Origin: a bacterium SM23_31
Lineage (GTDB): Bacteria; SM23-31
Assembly (NCBI GenBank): GCA_001304035.1
Contig: LJUD01000119.1
Location: 1 to 11,779 of the forward strand
Reading direction: 5' to 3'
DNA: 11,779 nt
The position numbers and the translations under genes were made by a program. The notes beneath the pieces were generated by a model. That model was not told where the DNA came from. It was given only the letters and a program-made list of their open reading frames with translations, and did no database searches. Below are positions 6,198 to 11,779 of this stretch, piece by piece; the first letter of the stretch is position 1, and every line of letters begins with the position of its first letter.

Positions 6198-7168
6198 AAA
6201 ACTTTGCCTTCGTACGCGCACGTTCTGTTAAAGAAGCGGTTCTTTCCTTAGGTACGGATTGGAATGAAGCGGCTGTCATGGGCGGCGGAACCGACCTTAT
6301 CGGTGAGATGAAAAATTACGTACATACCCCAAATAAGGTGGTAAATCTGAGAGCAGTTCCCGATTTGAAATACATAAAACAAGACGGGAATTTGATTAAA
6401 ATCGGTGCACTGACATCAATTGCTGCAGTAGAGACGGATACCTTGATTAAGAGTAATTTTGCCGCCTTGTCGAAAGCCGCAAGCCTTGTCGCAAGTCCCC
6501 AGTTGCGTAATATGGGGACCATCGCCGGGAATATTTGCCAGCGTCCCCGCTGCTGGTATTACCGGGATTCGGGAATTGAATGCCTGCGAAAGGGAGGAAG
6601 ATTATGTTATGCGATGGTTGGTGAAAATAAATACCACGCTGTCCTTGGCGGCTTGGGCTGTTATATTGTACATCCATCCGATACGGCGGTTTCGTTTACG
6701 GCTTTTGATGCAAAAATCAAAATCGCACACCCGGACGGTGAAAAAGAGGTCAATATTGAGGAATTTTTTGTCCTGCCGGAGGATGATCTCAACAGGGAAA
6801 ATATCCTGAAACCGAACGAAATCGTAACGGAAATTTCTGTACCAATTCCGGAAAACGGAACAAAAAGCACTTTTATCAAGGTTCAGGAACGCGGAGTCTG
6901 GGATTTTGCAGTTGCAGGTGTTGCAGTAAGTTTGAAGCTTGATGGAAATAGATGCGATAAGGCGCGGATTGTTCTTGGGGCAGCAGCTCCTATACCATGG
7001 CGGTCTCTGGATGCAGAAAAAGAACTTGAAGGCAGGACTATTAACGAAGAGACTGCACAGCGTGCCGCAGACGCATCGGTTTACAACAACATGCCCATGA
7101 CCGGGAATGCATATAAAGTGCAGCTCTTCAAGAACATTGTCAAACGTGCAATTCTTGAACTTGTTTAG
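6194..7168 (+). CDS. Periplasmic Mo hydroxylase, FAD subunit with extra Fe-S loop (PaoB/YagS-like)
   Basis: This 324-residue subunit of the CO dehydrogenase/xanthine dehydrogenase FAD-binding family takes electrons from the 2Fe-2S subunit. FAD-binding motifs are GGGTDL (30-35) and TIAGNIC (109-115); the C-terminal domain follows from about residue 220. The telling feature is a cysteine-rich insertion after the FAD motif: CQRPRCWYYRD, then Cys130, Cys138 and Cys156 in HAVLGGLGCYIVHPSD. Cys120, Cys130, Cys138 and Cys156 align with the ligands of the additional [4Fe-4S] cluster found in PaoB and in 4-hydroxybenzoyl-CoA reductase; Cys115 is a fifth, extra cysteine. Ordinary xanthine dehydrogenases lack this loop. 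The ATG overlaps the large-subunit stop by four bases (ATGA) with AGGAGG 7 bases upstream, so the genes are translationally coupled. The gene order small-large-FAD differs from small-FAD-large in E. coli. The final electron acceptor is not evident. Confidence 0.92.
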   Translation: MKNFAFVRARSVKEAVLSLGTDWNEAAVMGGGTDLIGEMKNYVHTPNKVVNLRAVPDLKYIKQDGNLIKIGALTSIAAVETDTLIKSNFAALSKAASLVASPQLRNMGTIAGNICQRPRCWYYRDSGIECLRKGGRLCYAMVGENKYHAVLGGLGCYIVHPSDTAVSFTAFDAKIKIAHPDGEKEVNIEEFFVLPEDDLNRENILKPNEIVTEISVPIPENGTKSTFIKVQERGVWDFAVAGVAVSLKLDGNRCDKARIVLGAAAPIPWRSLDAEKELEGRTINEETAQRAADASVYNNMPMTGNAYKVQLFKNIVKRAILELV

Positions 7169-7186
7169 TCGGATTGATGGTATTTT

Positions 7187-7224
7187 AATAAAAAAGCAGG
7201 GCATTTATGTCCTGCTTTTTTATT
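7187..7224. terminator. Strong intrinsic terminator after the Mo-enzyme operon
   Basis: AATAAAAAAGCAGG (7187-7200) pairs with CCTGCTTTTTTATT (7211-7224). Inner bases GCA/TGT extend the stem, leaving a TTTA loop. The T-rich 3' arm serves the plus-strand operon, and the A-rich 5' arm would give a T-run on the other strand, so it may work both ways. It begins 18 bp after the stop codon. Confidence 0.88.
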
Positions 7225-7376
7225 GCAGATTAAATTTCTTACATAATTGGTTATATTGCATCCCTAAAGTGCAGGCATATATATAAAAACACAAAAAAGC
7301 ACCAATCCTGCAGGAGCAGGCCCGTGCGTCTGTTCTCCCCCAGGTACTCGGGAAAATCTATAAAAAATTCAAATGG

Positions 7377-7403
7377 ATTCCCCCCGCAGTATGCGGGAGG
7401 AAT
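7377..7403. repeat. REP-like hairpin ATTCC...GGAAT
   Basis: ATTCC (7377-7381) pairs with GGAAT (7399-7403) and CCCGCA (7383-7388) with TGCGGG (7392-7397), with one C-A mismatch between them and a GTA loop. The 'attccccccgc...gcgggaggaatgac' layout is that of common dispersed palindromic repeats. Confidence 0.55.
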
Positions 7404-7457
7404 GACAATAAGAGTGAAATTCAACGCCTTATTATGAAAATCAATAAAACATTTTAG

Positions 7458-7472
7458 TCCCGCTGAGCGGGA
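7458..7472. repeat. Short palindrome matching the one at 3065-3085
   Basis: TCCCGCT-G-AGCGGGA, a 7-bp stem with a single-base centre. The same core, with C in the centre, ends the repeat array upstream of the Mo-enzyme genes. Confidence 0.5.
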
Positions 7473-7538
7473 TTATGAATTATTCAGGATAAAAAATAAA
7501 AAAGTTTTTATTTTGGATTATTTATTCATAAATTTTAG

Positions 7539-7552
7539 GTTTATTAATAAAC
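7539..7552. promoter_or_regulatory. 14-bp palindrome before the SLC13 gene
   Basis: GTTTATT followed directly by AATAAAC is a perfect 14-bp palindrome centred about 35 bp before the start codon. It could be an operator; being AT-rich in AT-rich DNA, chance is also possible. Confidence 0.3.
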
Positions 7553-7580
7553 TTGAACAAGTACTATATGTTAGGATACA

Positions 7581-9089
7581 ATGCAAGAAGAAGAAAGACG
7601 GTTTGAATATACGCTCCGGCAGAAAACCGGACTATTTGCCGGTCCGGTCGTGTTTGTTCTGTTTTTATTAATGTCCACACCGCCCGGCATGTCGCCGGAG
7701 GCACACCGCACGGCAGCAGTGGCAGCTCTCATGGCTATCTGGTGGTTAACCGAGGCAATTTCCATATCTGCAACAGCCCTCCTGCCGTTGGCACTTTTCC
7801 CCTTACTCGGGATACAGGGTGTGAGAGAAACTGCCGTTTCATTCGGCGACAGCAATATTTACCTCTTTTTTGGCGGCTTTTTATTAGCGGCTGCGATGGA
7901 GAAGAGTAATCTTCATTTGCGGATTGCTTATGGAATTATTACGATAATAGGGAGAAATCCCCGTCTGATAATTCTCGGATTTATGTGTGCTGCCGCATTC
8001 CTGTCTATGTGGATTTCTAATACCGCGACAACACTTATGATGCTGCCGATCGGTATCGCCTCGATCATTGCCATAGAATCTATAGGGGAAATAGATGAGA
8101 AGACTGCCCGGTACTTTGGCGTCGCCTTGATGCTTGGAATTGCATATGGCGCAAGTGTCGGGGGCATCGGAACACTCATCGGAACTCCTCCGAATATAAT
8201 ATTCACCGGCGCTGCAGCTTCTCTATATCCCGATTTACCCGAAATCGGTTTTTTGAAATGGATGATTATGGCGGTACCGGTTACGTTAATTCTTCTCCCC
8301 GTTATTTGGCTGATGCTAACAAGGTTCATATTTAAGATTTCCGGGGTACAGATGACCGGCGCACGCAAGACTCTCCTTGAAAAACGGGCGGCTCTTGGAC
8401 CCATGCGAACAGACGAAAAAAAAGTCCTGACAGTTTTTCTGCTGGCCGCAGCAGGATGGATATTCCGAAAAGATATAGCGCTTGGGTTTTTTATTATCCC
8501 GGGCTGGTCAGACCTTTTTCCGCATCCTGAATATATAAACGACGCAACGGTTGCCATTGCTGCGGCTTTAATACTTTTTATTACTCCGGTCGATAGAAAA
8601 TTCAGCGGGTTTTTATTGACGTGGAAAGAGGCACGGAACATTCCCTGGGGTATACTGATACTCTTCGGCGGCGGAATTGCGCTTGCGGCGGGTTTTACTT
8701 CAAGTGGTCTGTCGGAATGGCTTGGTCAAAATCTTGAATCCCTCAGGGGTCTGCCTGTATGGCTCTTCATATTTATTATCGCTTTACTGGTGACATTTTT
8801 AACCGAGGTGACCTCAAATACAGCGACCGCCTCTCTTTTCATGCCGATAATGGGAGGTTTAGCTGTCGGCGTCGGTTTTCATCCGTATCTTCTAATGCTG
8901 CCGGCGGCGCTTTCAGCTTCGTGTGCTTTCATGCTGCCCGTGGCAACGCCTCCGAATGCCATAATCTTCGGCTCAGGAAGGATAGAAATGATGCAAATGG
9001 CAAAAACGGGCTTTCTTATTAATATAATCGGCGCTGTGGTAATCACGCTGGCAATATATTTTATCGCCGTTCCGTTATTGAATTTATGA
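7581..9089 (+). CDS. SLC13/DASS-family sodium:anion symporter
   Basis: This 502-residue inner-membrane transporter has many hydrophobic segments. Its fold is a duplicated repeat, shown by the two substrate/sodium-binding SNT motifs: ISNTATT at 145-151 and TSNTATA at 411-417. Each is paired with a TPPN loop (GTPPN 201-205, ATPPN 455-459). The LSASCAFMLPVATPPNA stretch (444-460) matches the family signature. Family members (VcINDY, SdcS, CitT) carry di- or tricarboxylates, some carry sulfate; the SNT and TPPN motifs fit the sodium-coupled dicarboxylate type best, but the substrate cannot be read with certainty. The ATG at 7581 has AGGA about 5 bases before it. The terminator upstream makes this the first gene of its own unit, with the NhaC gene 126 bp downstream. 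A carboxylate formed by the neighbouring periplasmic oxidase is an attractive but unproven cargo. Confidence 0.93.
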   Translation: MQEEERRFEYTLRQKTGLFAGPVVFVLFLLMSTPPGMSPEAHRTAAVAALMAIWWLTEAISISATALLPLALFPLLGIQGVRETAVSFGDSNIYLFFGGFLLAAAMEKSNLHLRIAYGIITIIGRNPRLIILGFMCAAAFLSMWISNTATTLMMLPIGIASIIAIESIGEIDEKTARYFGVALMLGIAYGASVGGIGTLIGTPPNIIFTGAAASLYPDLPEIGFLKWMIMAVPVTLILLPVIWLMLTRFIFKISGVQMTGARKTLLEKRAALGPMRTDEKKVLTVFLLAAAGWIFRKDIALGFFIIPGWSDLFPHPEYINDATVAIAAALILFITPVDRKFSGFLLTWKEARNIPWGILILFGGGIALAAGFTSSGLSEWLGQNLESLRGLPVWLFIFIIALLVTFLTEVTSNTATASLFMPIMGGLAVGVGFHPYLLMLPAALSASCAFMLPVATPPNAIIFGSGRIEMMQMAKTGFLINIIGAVVITLAIYFIAVPLLNL

Positions 9090-9147
9090 TTGCCAGAATA
9101 AGATACATAAGTAATTATTAGGATTTCTATGTGGTAGAATTCCCTGC

Positions 9148-9169
9148 GGAACGCGCCGCGGTGCGTTCC
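9148..9169. repeat. GC-rich hairpin between the two transporter genes
   Basis: GGAACGC (9148-9154) pairs with GCGTTCC (9163-9169), extended by a G-T pair, around CCGCGG. No T-run follows, so it may be a REP-like element or an mRNA-stabilising/processing structure between the two genes rather than a full terminator. Confidence 0.5.
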
Positions 9170-9215
9170 TGGATATTTATTAAAGTAATATTCAAAATGC
9201 CAAGAGGATACCGAA

Positions 9216-10637
<1,422 letters not shown>

Positions 10638-11039
10638 ATAATTCTTTAGTAAATTTTAAACCACACATGAGTCTTCTCTAAAAAGCCTGATCTTTAGACA
10701 AAAACTTACCCCGAAACGTTATTTTTTCCGTTATTTTAGGAAAAAAACTTGATTTTCCCATTGAAATTTACAATTTAAATGTGTAGAATGAAAATGATAA
10801 ACAAAATAATAAACTTACCGTGGAAACATGCTGATTCTGAAGGGCTCTCACTGATAAAATGATCTTCATATTCTTTTGCTGATTCTCTACTGCTGATTCC
10901 CGACCCGATTCTGCGGATTCTAATTCTGTAAATTCTTTCTCTGTTGTGAGATGTTTTTTTCGATGCGTAAGGACTTCATTCTTTGAAGCAGCTGAAATAA
11001 AGCATTACCGTCCGGAGATATGTAACGAGAGGGAAAATC

Positions 11040-11056
11040 CCCCTTTGAAAAAGGGG
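11040..11056. repeat. CCCCTTT/AAAGGGG hairpin
   Basis: A 7-bp stem (11040-11046 with 11050-11056) around GAA. The 'aatccccctttgaaaaagggg' wording is that of a dispersed repeat seen in many bacterial genomes. Confidence 0.5.
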
Positions 11057-11068
11057 TAGAATATATTT

Positions 11069-11084
11069 CCCCGATTACCCGGGG
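11069..11084. repeat. CCCCG/CGGGG hairpin
   Basis: A 5-bp GC stem (11069-11073 with 11080-11084) around ATTACC, 12 bp after the preceding hairpin. Function unknown. Confidence 0.35.
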
Positions 11085-11174
11085 CGATATTGGGTGTGAA
11101 ATCAATTGTCTAATATCAAACATTAGTCAAAATTTTACCAAAATACTGAAATTAAATCAAAACCAATACCCTAA

Positions 11175-11180
11175 TATAAT
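11175..11180 (+). promoter_or_regulatory. Candidate -10 box of the regulator gene
   Basis: TATAAT ends 9 bp before the ATG of the regulator. No clear -35 hexamer is seen at the usual distance. If it is used, transcription would start almost at the start codon. Confidence 0.35.
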
Positions 11181-11189
11181 TACTTCATC

Positions 11190-11779
11190 ATGGCTATTAG
11201 AATAATAATTGTCGATAACTTGGAATTAATTAGAACCGGTATAAGAACCTGGATTGAATCAAAAGATAATTTTGAAGTAATTGCTGAAGCGGAAAATGCA
11301 AAGAAAGCAGTTGAGCTGGCAAATAAACTAAAGCCCGATATTGTTATCATGGGTGTAAAATTACCTGAATTAAACGGAATTGAGATAACTAAAAAAATTT
11401 TGAATCAAAATCCTGAAACTAAAATCATAGCAATATTACCACCTACCGAAAAAAACCTGATATTAAGTTTGTTATATTCCGGCGTGAAAGGATTTTTATA
11501 TGACTTCTCTCAAAAGGAATTAATTGATTCCGTAAACAGGGTAAAAAAAGGGAACATATATTTTAGTATCAACGCTGCATCAATATTTTATGAAGGAGAT
11601 GAAGAAGATAAAAATTATCAATTGCAAACAGACATCGCATCAATTTCCTCATTAACAACTATGGAATTGGAAGTATTAAAACTAATAGCTTCAGGTAAAA
11701 CTTCTCAAACAATTGCAGATACGCTTTTTGTTAGTATCAATACTGTCAACAAACACCGTCAAAATATAATGAATAAATT
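11190..11779 (+). CDS. NarL/LuxR-type regulator with degenerate receiver, 3' end cut off
   Basis: The frame from the ATG at 11190 gives 196 codons and reaches the window edge, so only the extreme C-terminus is missing. Residues 1-120 have the receiver-domain layout (IRIIIVDN, KPDIVIMGVKLPELNG, SGVKGFLYDFSQKELIDSV) and about 153-196 a LuxR-type helix-turn-helix (LTTMELEVLKLIASG, SQTIADTLFVSINTVNKH). It should bind DNA and control transcription. The receiver lacks the residues needed for phosphorylation: the usual acidic pair is Asp9-Asn10, the phospho-acceptor position is Gly55 (MGVKLP where family members have MDxxMP), the Ser/Thr switch position near 83 is Leu, and the conserved Lys in the GYLLK motif is absent (GFLYDF). 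It is thus probably phosphorylation-independent. No Shine-Dalgarno sequence precedes the ATG. The gene is more AT-rich than the transporter and enzyme genes. Target genes unknown. Confidence 0.88.
   Translation, partial: MAIRIIIVDNLELIRTGIRTWIESKDNFEVIAEAENAKKAVELANKLKPDIVIMGVKLPELNGIEITKKILNQNPETKIIAILPPTEKNLILSLLYSGVKGFLYDFSQKELIDSVNRVKKGNIYFSINAASIFYEGDEEDKNYQLQTDIASISSLTTMELEVLKLIASGKTSQTIADTLFVSINTVNKHRQNIMNK

Larger units (their letters stand above)
7225..7580. other. Intergenic region with dispersed palindromes
   Basis: No gene is visible. It contains a 10-bp palindrome TCCTGCAGGA near 7306, two REP-like hairpins (7377-7403 and 7458-7472) and an AT-rich end with a 14-bp palindrome before the transporter gene. 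The transporter promoter must lie here, since a terminator separates it from the Mo-enzyme genes. Confidence 0.5.
10638..11189. other. Non-coding stretch with several hairpins
   Basis: No gene is supported across 552 bp. Structures: TTTTTTCC/GGAAAAAA around a 9-base loop (10722-10746), which may end the transporter transcript although no T-run follows; a degenerate cluster of GATTC words (10871-10935); two GC-rich hairpins (11040-11056 and 11069-11084). The last bases hold the likely promoter of the regulator gene. Confidence 0.5.

Noticed and set aside
3262..7168. Cytoplasmic xanthine dehydrogenase
   Set aside because: The Tat signal on the small subunit and the Fe-S loop in the FAD subunit favour the periplasmic PaoABC type.
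6602..7204. 200-codon minus-strand frame
   Set aside because: It lies opposite the well-supported FAD subunit gene and its product resembles no family.
7928..8641. 237-codon minus-strand frame
   Set aside because: It is the antisense of the SLC13 gene; its composition is that of a mirrored membrane-protein gene.
10722..10746. Terminator after the NhaC gene
   Set aside because: The stem TTTTTTCC/GGAAAAAA is AT-rich, lies about 85 bp beyond the stop and is not followed by a T-run, so it is mentioned only as a structure.
10920..11123. 67-codon minus-strand frame
   Set aside because: It runs through two dispersed hairpins, has no family resemblance and no clear ribosome binding site.

Overview
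The window looks like a piece of chromosome from a Gram-negative, moderately AT-rich bacterium. Two secreted proteins (a TPR protein and a lipoprotein-like fragment) and a Tat-exported molybdenum enzyme point to a cell with a periplasm. I cannot place the species. The short palindromic repeats, AT-rich intergenic DNA and lipoprotein style are compatible with an environmental, possibly anaerobic lineage of the Bacteroidetes/FCB type, but that is a guess.

Layout, left to right. (1) 1-437, minus: the start of a secreted TPR protein that runs off the left edge. (2) 544-1870: a complete IS4-family insertion sequence with an intact transposase. Its right end cuts into a minus-strand lipoprotein-like gene (1868-2053), and the terminal repeat supplies that fragment's stop codon. 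(3) 2054-3261: about 1.2 kb without a convincing gene. It holds a mosaic of palindromic repeats (2439-3085), then a control region with two GTATAC-centred palindromes 22 bp apart. (4) 3262-7168, plus: three overlapping genes for a periplasmic molybdenum hydroxylase of the PaoABC (YagTSR) type, closed by a strong terminator at 7187-7224. (5) 7581-10637, plus: an SLC13/DASS sodium-coupled anion transporter and an NhaC-family antiporter, 126 bp apart with a GC-rich hairpin between them. (6) 10638-11189: a non-coding stretch with several hairpins. (7) 11190 to the right edge, plus: a NarL/LuxR-type regulator whose receiver domain has lost its phosphorylation-site residues.

How the genes may work together (inference). 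The Mo enzyme is exported folded through Tat by the signal on its 2Fe-2S subunit and would oxidise an aldehyde or related compound to an acid in the periplasm. The SLC13 transporter could import a resulting carboxylate with sodium, and the NhaC antiporter could expel the sodium in exchange for protons. The terminator after the enzyme genes shows they are not one simple operon, so the link rests on proximity and complementary chemistry only. No molybdenum cofactor chaperone gene (XdhC/PaoD type) is visible in the window.
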